8,802 nt of DNA from a bacterium (GTDB lineage Bacteria; Patescibacteriota; Patescibacteriia; UBA2591; JAGGZP01), in the NCBI GenBank assembly GCA_021161965.1, contig JAGGZP010000073.1:1-8802 (forward strand), given 5' to 3'. The notes beneath the pieces were generated by a model, which made no database searches, was not told the origin of the DNA, and worked only from the letters and a program-made list of their open reading frames with translations. The position numbers and the translations under genes were made by a program. Below are positions 1 to 7,704 of the stretch, one piece after another (the first letter of the stretch is position 1; each line of letters starts with the position of its first letter).

Positions 1-3000
1 GAATCTTTAGTTCAAAATATCCCTTGGTGGAAAAAATTTTTTGCCGGTGTAGTTAATTTTTGGAATCGGATTACTCAGCCAGTAGTCCATTTTTTTGTTC
101 CAGAAAATAATTCAAACCAAAAACTAAATCAAAAAGTAGATGAAAAAAATAATCAAGAAAAAAATAAAGAAAAAATTTGGTCAGCAGAAATAGTTTCAAA
201 AAGTCAAGATTTAATTCTCCGGCCAAATCAAACAGCAAATCTTTCAGTAAGAATTAAAAACACTGGCAATCAAGTATGGCTTCCGAAAAATCAAATTTCA
301 ATCAATGTTTACAATAATTTTTCAAAAAGTATTTATCATCCTTCTTGGAGAACAAGATTAAGGCCAGCAATCTCCTCAAGAAAAGTTGAACCAAACAAAA
401 CTATTGATTTATCTTTTCAAATTAAAGCACCAAATAAAACAGGAATTTATCAGCCAACTTTCCAATTTGTCTATTTTGAAAATTCTAAATTCAAATGGTT
501 AAAAAGTAATTTTGTTTCTTGGAAAATAGAAGTAAAAGATATAGAAGTAAAAAATATTGAAAATAATGAAAATTCCTCGGCAAATTCAGAAGAAAATTTG
601 AATAATCAGTTAGATAATCAGGAAAACGAGTCGAATGATAATAACCAAGAAGATAATTCAGGAAATTCAGAAGACAATGGCTCAGAAAACAATTCAAATA
701 ATTCTAATAATTCAGAAAATAACGGACCAAGTTGGGGTAGTGGAGGATCAAATAATCCAACAGATACAATTCCCCCAGAAACAAAAATTGACAATTTATC
801 TGATTTACCAAGTTTAAGCAATTCTTCAAAAATCACTTTTCAATTCTCTGCTAATGAAGAATCAAATTTTCAATGTAAATTAGATGAAAATGAATTTGAG
901 AAATGTTTTTCGCCAAAAACATACAATAATTTATCCGAAGGTTCTCATAATTTCCAAGTTCGGGCAATTGATTTATTTGGCAATGTTGATCAAACACCAT
1001 CTTCTTTTTCTTGGACAATTGATTTTACTTCCCCAGAAATTAAAATTACATCCCAACCAGAAAATCCAACTAACAATAACCAGGCAAAATTTGAATTTTC
1101 TTCTTCAGAAAATGTTGTTTTTGAATGTTCTTTAGATGATAGTCAATTTGAAGAATGTTCTTCACCAAAAATTTATTCTGATTTAGAAGATGGCTATCAT
1201 CTCTTTTCTCTTCAAGCAAAAGATGAAGCAGGAAATTATAGCCAAGTGATTGATATTACTTGGTTAATTGACACAACTCCACCAGAAATTGAAATAACTA
1301 AAAAGCCGGATTCTTTAACTAATCAGACAGAAGCAGAATTTGAATTTGTTTCCAATGAAAATTCAACTTTTTATTGCAAAATAGACAATAACGATTTTCA
1401 AAAATGTTTTTCACCAAAAAAATATCAAAATTTATCCGAAGGAAAACATAATTTTTACCTTAAAGCAAAAGACAATTTAGGCAATGAATCAGAAATCAAA
1501 ACATATTCCTGGACAATTGATTTAACTGGCCCAATTTCAAGTATTGATTCCTTATTTACTGATTCACACTTTAATTATTCATCTTGGCCGAATAAAATTT
1601 ATGGCAATGCTTCTGATCCAGATAATAATTTAAAAGAGGTTGAGATTCAAGTTCAAAAAGGTTTAGGAACAAAATATCTTGCTTATTCCTCTTCAACTTT
1701 AGTTTGGCAAGATAATCCAAACTGGCTAAAAACAAATTTAAATTATTCAACTAGCACCAATTTAACTATCTGGCAATTTGATTTACCAAATTCAATCTTA
1801 GATGACCAAAATTATATTGTTAGAACAAGAGCAATTGATTCTTTAGGAAATATCCAAAATACATCTTCAACAGCAAAATTTATTTTTGACAGTAATCCAC
1901 CGGATAAACCAAAAAATTTAAATATTTTAAGAAACAAAAATTCTTTAGAAATGAATTTGTCCTGGGATAAAGCAAATGATAATTTATCCGGAATCAATTA
2001 TTATGAGATTATTTGGCAAGAAGGAAATCAAAGTTATACAAGTTCAACAAAATTAAATAGTTTCAAGTTAAAAGGAAAAGATAAAAAAGAATATAATTTC
2101 AAAATAGAAGCAGTTGATAGAGCTGGGAATAAAAGTGATTCCAGTGAAATTTCTCATTTTGTTAGATTACCTTCTTTAGTTATTAGTGAAATTCAAATAA
2201 ATGGGCGCGAATTTGTCGAATTATTTAATTCAACCGATAAGGACATTAATTTATCAAATTATTATCTTGCTTATTATTCTCAAAATCGTGACTGGAATAA
2301 TCCGCGTTTAAATAAAAAATTTCCTGATAATGCACAAATAAAAAAGAATAATTATTATTTAATTGATGTTTACAATCCAAAGTTAATTTTTCCTCCAGCT
2401 GATTGGACATTAAAAAATGAAAACGGGGAACCCTATAGAGCACCACAACTCTCAAATAAGAATGGTTCAGTGGTTATTTATCCATTTAATCCAGAAGATA
2501 AAAGTATTGACGAATTAAAAAATAAATATGTTGATTTAGTTGCTTGGGGCGATCCAAAATATGTTAAAGAAGGGGAAGCAATGTTAGCGGCCGACTCAAA
2601 TCAATCTCTTGAGAGAAAACCAGATGAAAATTATGTATTTCAAGATACTGATAATAACAAAAAAGATTTCTTTATTCAGGAAAATCCCAATCCAAAAAAT
2701 TCTTTAGGAATTAACAATTTCTGGTTGGAAAATTGGGGACAGAGGAAGGTTTTAGTCATTGATAATTTAAAAAATGATAATGATTTAACAGATTATCAGA
2801 TAAAAGTAAATGTTAATTACGAACCATATTCAATGAATTTTGACTTTTCAGATATTCGCTTTACTGATTCTGATGGAAAGACATCATTAAATTATTATCG
2901 GGAATCTTTTATCCCTTCAAATTCTTCTATCTTTTGGGTAAAAATACCTTTTATCCCCCGTCGTTCAGAAAAAATTATTTATCTCTATTATGACAATCCT

Positions 3001-4518
3001 TCGGCAACTTACATTGAAAAACCAGAAGAGGTTTTTGATTGGTATGATGATTTTTCAACAGAAAGAGGTTCAGAATATAATTTTGATGGCAATCTAACCT
3101 GGGACACGCAAAATTCAAAACTGATTTTTTACAGTGCCGGACATCTTTACCCAAAAAATCTATCTCTAAAAAATTTTGTTTTTGATTTGAATATAGACTC
3201 AATTGCCAGTGGGCAAAATATAGAAGCAATTTATCGTTATCAAAATGAGAACAATTATTGGTATTTTGGTGGCGGTGGTTTTGAGCGCGATGGTTATCAA
3301 TGGTGGGGATTAATAGAAAATGGTCAAAAAACAAATATAATGGATTATCGTGAACGAAATCACGGCAGCAAACCAAAAGAAATAAAGGTAAAAGTTTATG
3401 AAACAAAACAAGAAATAGAATATATTGATAATCATAGTTTTAAATATACTTATTTACGTTATGATTCACGATTAAATCAATTCTCTGGCCTTGGCCTAAA
3501 ATCTACAGCAGCTCAATGGAACATGCCTGTTTATGTTGAAAAAATCGTTATTCGTAAATATACAATTCCTGAACCAACAATTTTTGAAGCAAATGAAAAT
3601 TATCTTATTAAGACAAATTCCGATCCTTATCTTGAATTTCCTGGTTGGGATAAAAGAATAAAAATTAAGATAAAAAATCAAACTAATGAAGATTTAAATG
3701 ATTATCAAGTTAAAATTGAAATTCCTTACAAAAAAGGAATGCAATTAGATTTTGGTGATTTGCGTTTTACAGAAATTGATGGTCAAGAAATTCCTTTTTA
3801 TCGCCAATCTTACCAAGAAAATCAGTCAGCAATCTTTTGGTTAAAACTTTCTAATCTTCTCTCAAATTCAGAAAAAGAGATTTACCTTTATTATGACAAT
3901 CCTTCAGCAACTTATATTGGAAAAGGCGAAGATGTTTTTGATTGGTATGATGATTTTTCAAGTATTAAAAAATCACAATATAGTTTCTTAGTTGGTGAAC
4001 CACAAGATCGTCAATGGCAAACTTCGGAATCAAGATTTTGGGTTGGAAGAGATTCTGTTTCAGAAATATTTGCTTATCCAAGAGATTTATCAATCGAAAA
4101 TTTTGTTTCAGAAATTGGCCTAGCTGAGATTGATTATGGATCAAGTATTGAAGTAATCTATCATTTACAAGATAAAAACAACTATTGGTATTTTGGCGGT
4201 ACTGGTTTTTGGCGCGATGGTTATCAGTGGTGGGGATTAATAGAAAATGATCAAAAAACAGATATAATGAATTATCATGAGCGAAATCATAGTAGCAGGC
4301 CAAAAAAAATAAAGGTAAAAGTTTATGAAACAAAACAGGAAATAGAATATACCGACGAGAAAAATTATCTTTATAATTATTCAAAAGATAATTTATCTTT
4401 AAGTCAGGCAGGAAAAGTTGGCTTTTATGCCAAGGCAAGGTCTGGTAATATTTATATTGATTACTTTTTTGTCCGCAAATATATCCAACCAGAGCCAATA
4501 GTAACTATTGAAGAATGA
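1..4518 (+). CDS. Giant modular extracellular protein (FW/Ig-like, FnIII-like, lamin-tail, two DUF2341 + ConA-like units), 5' partial
   Basis: The frame is open from base 1, so the start lies upstream; the TTG at 598 is internal. Residues below count from base 1. Residues 60-180 look like an NBR1-type FW Ig domain (NTGNQVW, then a PNKT...APNKTGIYQPTF stretch). Residues 184-250 are an Asn/Ser/Glu/Asp-rich linker. Residues 255-507 hold three tandem bacterial Ig-like modules, each with two Cys ten residues apart. A fourth Ig-like module spans 508-630 and an FnIII-like one 631-722. Residues 723-904 resemble a lamin-tail domain (LVISEIQINGREFVELFN, later VDLVAWGD). Two DUF2341 + concanavalin-like units follow (about 910-1190 and 1213-1497). 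No C-terminal membrane anchor or sorting motif is visible; any signal peptide is outside the window. I infer a cell-surface or secreted adhesion/binding protein. No catalytic motif is seen and the ligand is unknown. It is probably co-translated with the nuclease downstream. Confidence 0.9.
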   Translation, partial: ESLVQNIPWWKKFFAGVVNFWNRITQPVVHFFVPENNSNQKLNQKVDEKNNQEKNKEKIWSAEIVSKSQDLILRPNQTANLSVRIKNTGNQVWLPKNQISINVYNNFSKSIYHPSWRTRLRPAISSRKVEPNKTIDLSFQIKAPNKTGIYQPTFQFVYFENSKFKWLKSNFVSWKIEVKDIEVKNIENNENSSANSEENLNNQLDNQENESNDNNQEDNSGNSEDNGSENNSNNSNNSENNGPSWGSGGSNNPTDTIPPETKIDNLSDLPSLSNSSKITFQFSANEESNFQCKLDENEFEKCFSPKTYNNLSEGSHNFQVRAIDLFGNVDQTPSSFSWTIDFTSPEIKITSQPENPTNNNQAKFEFSSSENVVFECSLDDSQFEECSSPKIYSDLEDGYHLFSLQAKDEAGNYSQVIDITWLIDTTPPEIEITKKPDSLTNQTEAEFEFVSNENSTFYCKIDNNDFQKCFSPKKYQNLSEGKHNFYLKAKDNLGNESEIKTYSWTIDLTGPISSIDSLFTDSHFNYSSWPNKIYGNASDPDNNLKEVEIQVQKGLGTKYLAYSSSTLVWQDNPNWLKTNLNYSTSTNLTIWQFDLPNSILDDQNYIVRTRAIDSLGNIQNTSSTAKFIFDSNPPDKPKNLNILRNKNSLEMNLSWDKANDNLSGINYYEIIWQEGNQSYTSSTKLNSFKLKGKDKKEYNFKIEAVDRAGNKSDSSEISHFVRLPSLVISEIQINGREFVELFNSTDKDINLSNYYLAYYSQNRDWNNPRLNKKFPDNAQIKKNNYYLIDVYNPKLIFPPADWTLKNENGEPYRAPQLSNKNGSVVIYPFNPEDKSIDELKNKYVDLVAWGDPKYVKEGEAMLAADSNQSLERKPDENYVFQDTDNNKKDFFIQENPNPKNSLGINNFWLENWGQRKVLVIDNLKNDNDLTDYQIKVNVNYEPYSMNFDFSDIRFTDSDGKTSLNYYRESFIPSNSSIFWVKIPFIPRRSEKIIYLYYDNPSATYIEKPEEVFDWYDDFSTERGSEYNFDGNLTWDTQNSKLIFYSAGHLYPKNLSLKNFVFDLNIDSIASGQNIEAIYRYQNENNYWYFGGGGFERDGYQWWGLIENGQKTNIMDYRERNHGSKPKEIKVKVYETKQEIEYIDNHSFKYTYLRYDSRLNQFSGLGLKSTAAQWNMPVYVEKIVIRKYTIPEPTIFEANENYLIKTNSDPYLEFPGWDKRIKIKIKNQTNEDLNDYQVKIEIPYKKGMQLDFGDLRFTEIDGQEIPFYRQSYQENQSAIFWLKLSNLLSNSEKEIYLYYDNPSATYIGKGEDVFDWYDDFSSIKKSQYSFLVGEPQDRQWQTSESRFWVGRDSVSEIFAYPRDLSIENFVSEIGLAEIDYGSSIEVIYHLQDKNNYWYFGGTGFWRDGYQWWGLIENDQKTDIMNYHERNHSSRPKKIKVKVYETKQEIEYTDEKNYLYNYSKDNLSLSQAGKVGFYAKARSGNIYIDYFFVRKYIQPEPIVTIEE
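763..1521 (+). repeat. Three tandem Ig-like modules with paired cysteines
   Basis: Three modules of about 83-87 codons each begin near a (D)xxxPE motif and end in SWTID, TWLID or SWTID. Each has a Cys pair exactly ten residues apart (F-x-C-x-L/I-D, then C-S/F-S-P-K), an EG/DG-H-x-F core, and an A-x-D-x-x-GN turn. The pattern matches the bacterial Ig-like repeat common in extracellular proteins. The regular cysteines suggest one disulfide per module, which fits an exported location. DNA identity between modules is low, so the duplication is old. Confidence 0.8.
2728..4488 (+). repeat. Tandem duplication of a DUF2341 + ConA-like lectin unit (about 305 codons each)
   Basis: Unit 1 covers about 2728-3567 and unit 2 about 3637-4488. 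Each has a DUF2341 part (W-[GD]-x-R start, FxDxRFT, then YLYYDNPSATYI and VFDWYDDFS) followed by a beta-rich part resembling a concanavalin/laminin-G fold (NNYWYFGG, RDGYQWWGLIEN, IKVKVYETKQEIEY). Overall the units are clearly diverged, yet 3289-3423 and 4216-4350 are about 90% identical in DNA, and the 27 bases at 3031-3057 and 3934-3960 are identical. DUF2341 is usually found in surface proteins and often sits beside ConA-like domains; glycan binding is an inference. Confidence 0.82.
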
Positions 4519-5069
4519 AAAAAATAAAATTAATTTTTAATTTTTTGTGCCTTTTAGTTATTTTTATTGGCGCTTTTATTTTTTTCCGTATTTATCAGGA
4601 TAAACTAAAAATTGAGAGAGAATATGAAGCGGCCGGTTTTATTAAGGTTCAAAAAGTTATTGACGGCGACACAATTAAATTAAAAAATGGAGAAATAGTT
4701 CGTTATATTGGCATTGATACTCCAGAGACGGTTGATCCGCGCAGACCAATTCAGTGTTTTGGATATCAGGCATCAAAAATGAATAAAAAATTGGTTGAAG
4801 GAAAATACGTTCGTTTGGAGAAGGATATTACTGAAAGAGATAAATATGGCCGGCTTTTGAGATATGTTTATTTGCCTGATGGGACATTTGTTAATTTAAA
4901 ATTAGTTGAGATGGGCTATGCTTTTTCTTACACTTACCCGCCGGATATTAAATATCAAGATTTATTTATCCAAGCCGAAAGAAAAGCAAGAGAGAATAAT
5001 CTTGGCCTTTGGAAAAAATGTCAGCCAAGAAAATTAAAAAACGGCCACTGGCAATCAAATGCACTTTAA
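4515..5069 (+). CDS. Membrane-anchored thermonuclease (staphylococcal nuclease-like)
   Basis: A 184-residue protein. Residues 5-25 are a hydrophobic segment after a Lys-rich N-terminus, giving a signal anchor or signal peptide. The SNase fold follows from about residue 42. The calcium and catalytic residues of the family are all identifiable: D52 in IDGDTIKL, R63, D68, T69 and E71 in VRYIGIDTPET, and R113 in DKYGRLLRY. Family members are Ca2+-dependent enzymes cutting DNA and RNA, usually outside the cell. C81 and C169 could form a disulfide. The ATG at 4515 overlaps the previous TGA in ATGA, which fixes the start and suggests translational coupling to the giant surface protein. The last 15 residues lie beyond the usual LGLWKKC end of the domain. 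An active exported nuclease is very likely; its exact role (nucleotide scavenging, DNA uptake, defence) is inference. Confidence 0.93.
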   Translation: MKKIKLIFNFLCLLVIFIGAFIFFRIYQDKLKIEREYEAAGFIKVQKVIDGDTIKLKNGEIVRYIGIDTPETVDPRRPIQCFGYQASKMNKKLVEGKYVRLEKDITERDKYGRLLRYVYLPDGTFVNLKLVEMGYAFSYTYPPDIKYQDLFIQAERKARENNLGLWKKCQPRKLKNGHWQSNAL

Positions 5070-5086
5070 GTTTATTTTTGGCCGTT
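5040..5086 (-). terminator. Possible terminator stem between convergent genes
   Basis: AACGGCCA at 5040-5047 pairs perfectly with TGGCCGTT at 5079-5086 (8 bp, 31-base loop). Read on the minus strand, the second arm runs straight into TTTTTAATTTT, so it would suit termination of the minus-strand hydrolase transcript. The first arm lies inside the 3' end of the thermonuclease gene. The long loop weakens the call. Confidence 0.4.
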
Positions 5087-5090
5087 CGAA

Positions 5091-6017
5091 TTATTTTAGA
5101 TATTTTTTAAAAAAGTCTTTCATTCTTTTTTCATATTCAATTCGGTGGTCGGTAATTATATGACCATGTTCGGACTTAAGTGGCGCCCAGAGAGATTTTG
5201 GTTCATTGGCGTTCTCAAATATTTCCTTCGAATTTTCGAAGGGAATTTGTTTGTCATCACGGCTGTGAATAATTAAAAGCGGTATTTTGATTTTTTTAAC
5301 TGCTTCTGCCGGTGAAAATTCTCTGATATCTATTTTTAAAAATAAGCGCGCCATTTGCGTAGCTATCTGTGCAGAAATTTCCTGCCAGATTTTTTTTTGG
5401 CGAAATGTATAGCGGATAATTTTGTCTAAAGACGAATAAGGACTTTCGACAACAATTGCCTTAATCTCCGGAAATTTTGTTGCAACCATTAAGGAGACTG
5501 CTCCACCCATTGAAAATCCAAAAATTCCTATTTTATCTGAAATATCACTTCTACTTTTTAGATATTTTAATGCGGCAATCAAATCTCTTTGTTCGTAAAC
5601 ACCAAATGAAGAATAAAATCCGCTACTTTGTCCTAAACCCCGAAAATCAAATAGCAGTAAATTGTAGTCTGGGTACAAAATTTTTGCCCGATTTAAAACT
5701 TCAAGTCGGTTTGCTGGATAACCATGGCAAAAAATAATCGACGGCTTTTTTCTTTTATTAGTAACAGGGATAAACCATCCTCGAATTTCTAAGTTATCTG
5801 ACGTTTTGAATTTTATTTCTTCGTAATTCATTCCAAAATCTTTTGGTGTTTTGTTTACTGGTATTCTTGGTGGGTGAATGTAGCCATAAACTAGTTTAAA
5901 AAATTTAAAACCCAAAAAAGTTCCCAGAAAAACTAAAGGTGTAATTAAATAGCGAACCCCCTTTTTACTAATTTGGAAAGATTTGTTGTTTATAATTTTT
6001 TCTTTGATTTTATTCAT
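5091..6017 (-). CDS. Membrane-anchored alpha/beta hydrolase (serine hydrolase, S9/S33-like)
   Basis: A 308-residue protein with a basic N-terminus and one hydrophobic segment at about 22-46, so it is probably tethered to the membrane. The alpha/beta-hydrolase core follows: oxyanion region FCHGYPANR at 96-104, FDFRGLGQS at 123-131, nucleophile elbow GFSMGG with S169, acid D255 in HSRDDKQIPF, and histidine in SEHGHI (H286 most likely, H284 possible). The triad is complete and the length is normal for BEM46/FrsA-like or S9/S33-type hydrolases. The substrate cannot be told; an esterase or peptidase acting at the membrane is the family expectation. Its ATG at 6017 overlaps the 3' end of the upstream ligase/TPR gene by 8 bases, so the two form one transcript. 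No Shine-Dalgarno sequence is seen, so coupling may set its translation. Confidence 0.88.
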   Translation of the reverse strand: MNKIKEKIINNKSFQISKKGVRYLITPLVFLGTFLGFKFFKLVYGYIHPPRIPVNKTPKDFGMNYEEIKFKTSDNLEIRGWFIPVTNKRKKPSIIFCHGYPANRLEVLNRAKILYPDYNLLLFDFRGLGQSSGFYSSFGVYEQRDLIAALKYLKSRSDISDKIGIFGFSMGGAVSLMVATKFPEIKAIVVESPYSSLDKIIRYTFRQKKIWQEISAQIATQMARLFLKIDIREFSPAEAVKKIKIPLLIIHSRDDKQIPFENSKEIFENANEPKSLWAPLKSEHGHIITDHRIEYEKRMKDFFKKYLK

Positions 6018-7542
6018 TTTTTTGCTTTATCATTTTTTTAACTTCTTGCGCCACTGATGGATTGATTTTCTTAAGTTCTTCAAGCGATTTTTGGACACTT
6101 TTTTTATCGCCGGACCGCGAATAGTAAATTACTTTTCTTACTAGGGCGTTAATATTTTTGGGATTCCATCTTAAAACTAAATTACAAAGAGCAATTGCTT
6201 GTTTATAATTTTTAAGTTCTGCATAGGCATCAGCAATAAAAAGTGTGACTGATTCATTTTTTTGATAACTTCGCCCCATTTTCCGTGCTTGGTTAATATT
6301 ATTCAATCCCTTTTTATACTCTTTATTAATTAAATAAGCTAATCCTAAATTCCAATACGACTCTTTAGTTTTTTTATCAATTTCCAGTACTTTTTTGTAT
6401 GTCTCGATTGCTTTAATATACTTTCTTTGAAGTATTTGTGCTCGGCCAATTTCATAATAAATTTGTTGGCGTTTTGGCGAAAGTTTTAACCCACGAGTTA
6501 ATAACTCTTCTGCTTTTTCCGCATAAATCCTGTCAAATTGTGAGGCAAAATTATAAAGTTGACCTAAATATAAATAATAGCGAACATCTAATGGATGTTT
6601 TTTTACACTTTTTTCCATTTCTGAAATAGCAAACTCAGTTATTTCTCTTAAATTTTCACGAGAAATTTTTTGTTCTCGGCTATTTTCGATTACTGATTTG
6701 ACTAATTGCATTCTCAATTCTGGATTGGTAAAGCAATTTTTTGCCAAAGCTTTTTTATACCATTCTATTCCTGATTTTAAATCATTTTGCGAAACAGAGA
6801 TAGCAATAATTCCTAATTTTGATTGTTTGTATGGCTCTAGGTTAAATTTGTAAATTGCCCAAGGAACGAAAATGATAATCAAAAAAATTAAAATTGGTAA
6901 AGGAAATTGATTAATTTTCTCGGATGAATTTGTGTTTATCCGTGTCAAGGCTCCGTGTTTATTCGCGCCTTGATCCGCGTAAATATCCGCGTTTATCCGC
7001 GTAAATATCCGCGTTGATCCGCGTTCAGCGTTCGCGTTCTCGGTTATAGTAAAATAAACCAATCCCAACGCAAAATAAAAAACAATTAATGGTGCTGGTG
7101 TGTCAAAAACTGTTAAGTTTTGAAGAAAATAAGCAACAAAAGCTAAAAATAAAATAAATAATCCAACTTTTTCTTTTCTGTTTGAAATTTTAATTTTCTT
7201 AAATAAAAACCAAAAAATAGAGCCATAAAAAGCTAAGTAAGAAAATAAGCCCAGGATTCCACTTAATGCTAAGATGTCTAAAATCTGGTTGTGAGAGCGG
7301 TCAAACCAAGAGCTCTGTGGACCCCATTTATCATAAATTTTTGGAATAAAATGTTTATTAAAAATTATATTGTAATTTTCCCAACCCCAACCTAAAATTG
7401 GTCTTTCTTTAAATCCCTTGAAAGCAATTTTCCAGGGGATTATTCTTTGGTCTGAGGCATATGTTAATTTTGATATTCTTTGAATAGTTTGAGGCATTTT
7501 TTTTAGCCATGGTTTATGTTTTTGTGTTTGTAAGAATATCAA
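6010..7542 (-). CDS. C-terminal part of O-antigen ligase/Wzy-like protein with TPR repeats (downstream of a frameshift)
   Basis: Residue numbers count from the TTG at 7542, which is probably not a natural start: the frame is open upstream to 7704 and keeps encoding sensible membrane protein (LTGNRAITLIFLLSLF onward). Residues 35-115 show the Wzy_C-like region with ERPILGWGWENY and RSHNQILDILALSGILG, typical of O-antigen ligases/polymerases. More membrane segments lie at 127-165 and 213-232. Between them sits an unusual hydrophilic stretch (about 170-208) encoded by an ATCCGCGT repeat array. Residues 250-500 are TPR-like helical pairs (for example YYEIGRAQILQRKYIKAIETYKKVLEID, shown here only by position 362-389). 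This is the 3' portion of the gene starting at 8333. The intact family joins or polymerises lipid-linked glycan at the membrane; whether this allele works depends on the frameshift. Confidence 0.85.
   Translation of the reverse strand: MIFLQTQKHKPWLKKMPQTIQRISKLTYASDQRIIPWKIAFKGFKERPILGWGWENYNIIFNKHFIPKIYDKWGPQSSWFDRSHNQILDILALSGILGLFSYLAFYGSIFWFLFKKIKISNRKEKVGLFILFLAFVAYFLQNLTVFDTPAPLIVFYFALGLVYFTITENANAERGSTRIFTRINADIYADQGANKHGALTRINTNSSEKINQFPLPILIFLIIIFVPWAIYKFNLEPYKQSKLGIIAISVSQNDLKSGIEWYKKALAKNCFTNPELRMQLVKSVIENSREQKISRENLREITEFAISEMEKSVKKHPLDVRYYLYLGQLYNFASQFDRIYAEKAEELLTRGLKLSPKRQQIYYEIGRAQILQRKYIKAIETYKKVLEIDKKTKESYWNLGLAYLINKEYKKGLNNINQARKMGRSYQKNESVTLFIADAYAELKNYKQAIALCNLVLRWNPKNINALVRKVIYYSRSGDKKSVQKSLEELKKINPSVAQEVKKMIKQKNE
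6935..7037. repeat. GC-richer ATCCGCGT repeat array inside the ligase/TPR gene
   Basis: Five exact copies of ATCCGCGT start at 6973, 6985, 6995, 7007 and 7017, with steps of 12, 10, 12 and 10. Together they include two adjacent 22-base units (6981-7002 and 7003-7024) differing at one base. Degenerate copies flank them (TTTATCCGTGT at 6935-6945 and CGCGTT near 7030-7038). CAAGGC at 6946-6951 and GCCTTG at 6967-6972 form a 6-bp inverted repeat. The array stands out by its CG-rich octamers against AT-rich DNA. A 22-base unit is not a multiple of three, so the repetition is in the DNA and not in the peptide. Confidence 0.85.
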
Positions 7543-7667
7543 GCCGCTAATAAAAATTACTATTAGGAAGATAAAAATTGGTATTGCTATTTTTTTAAAA
7601 TGTTTTGAAGGATGAATTGAAATTGTAAATAAAAGAAAAATAAAAAGGGATAAAAGAAATATAAGAG

Positions 7668-7704
7668 TTATTGCTCGGTTGCCGGTGAGGAGAAAATACC
7701 GAAA
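7668..7704 (-). other. Frameshift site in the O-antigen ligase-like gene
   Basis: The upstream frame reads NFGIF and then SSPATEQ-stop (stop at 7668-7670). The frame that continues to 6010 is open from 7704 and from 7689 reads LTGNRAITLIFLL, a natural continuation into the next membrane segment. Restoring one base near 7689-7692 joins them into about 774 codons from 8333 to 6010. This could be a true deletion, a sequencing or assembly error, or, least likely, recoding; no classical slippery heptamer is visible. Confidence 0.85.

Noticed and set aside
598..600. TTG at 598 as the start of the giant protein
   Set aside because: The frame is open back to base 1 and encodes a recognisable FW-like domain at 178-540, so the true start is upstream of the window.
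2975..4498. Long open frames on the minus strand at 2975-3406 and 3965-4498
   Set aside because: They are antisense shadows of the duplicated DUF2341/ConA units, resemble each other only because the sense strand is repeated, and lack domain-like features.
6935..7037. CRISPR array
   Set aside because: Units are only 10-22 bases and directly adjacent, with no unique spacers of regular length and no cas genes nearby.
7540..7542. TTG at 7542 as a natural start of a separate TPR gene
   Set aside because: The same frame upstream to 7689 encodes the next expected membrane segments of the ligase family, so this is a downstream piece of a frameshifted gene.
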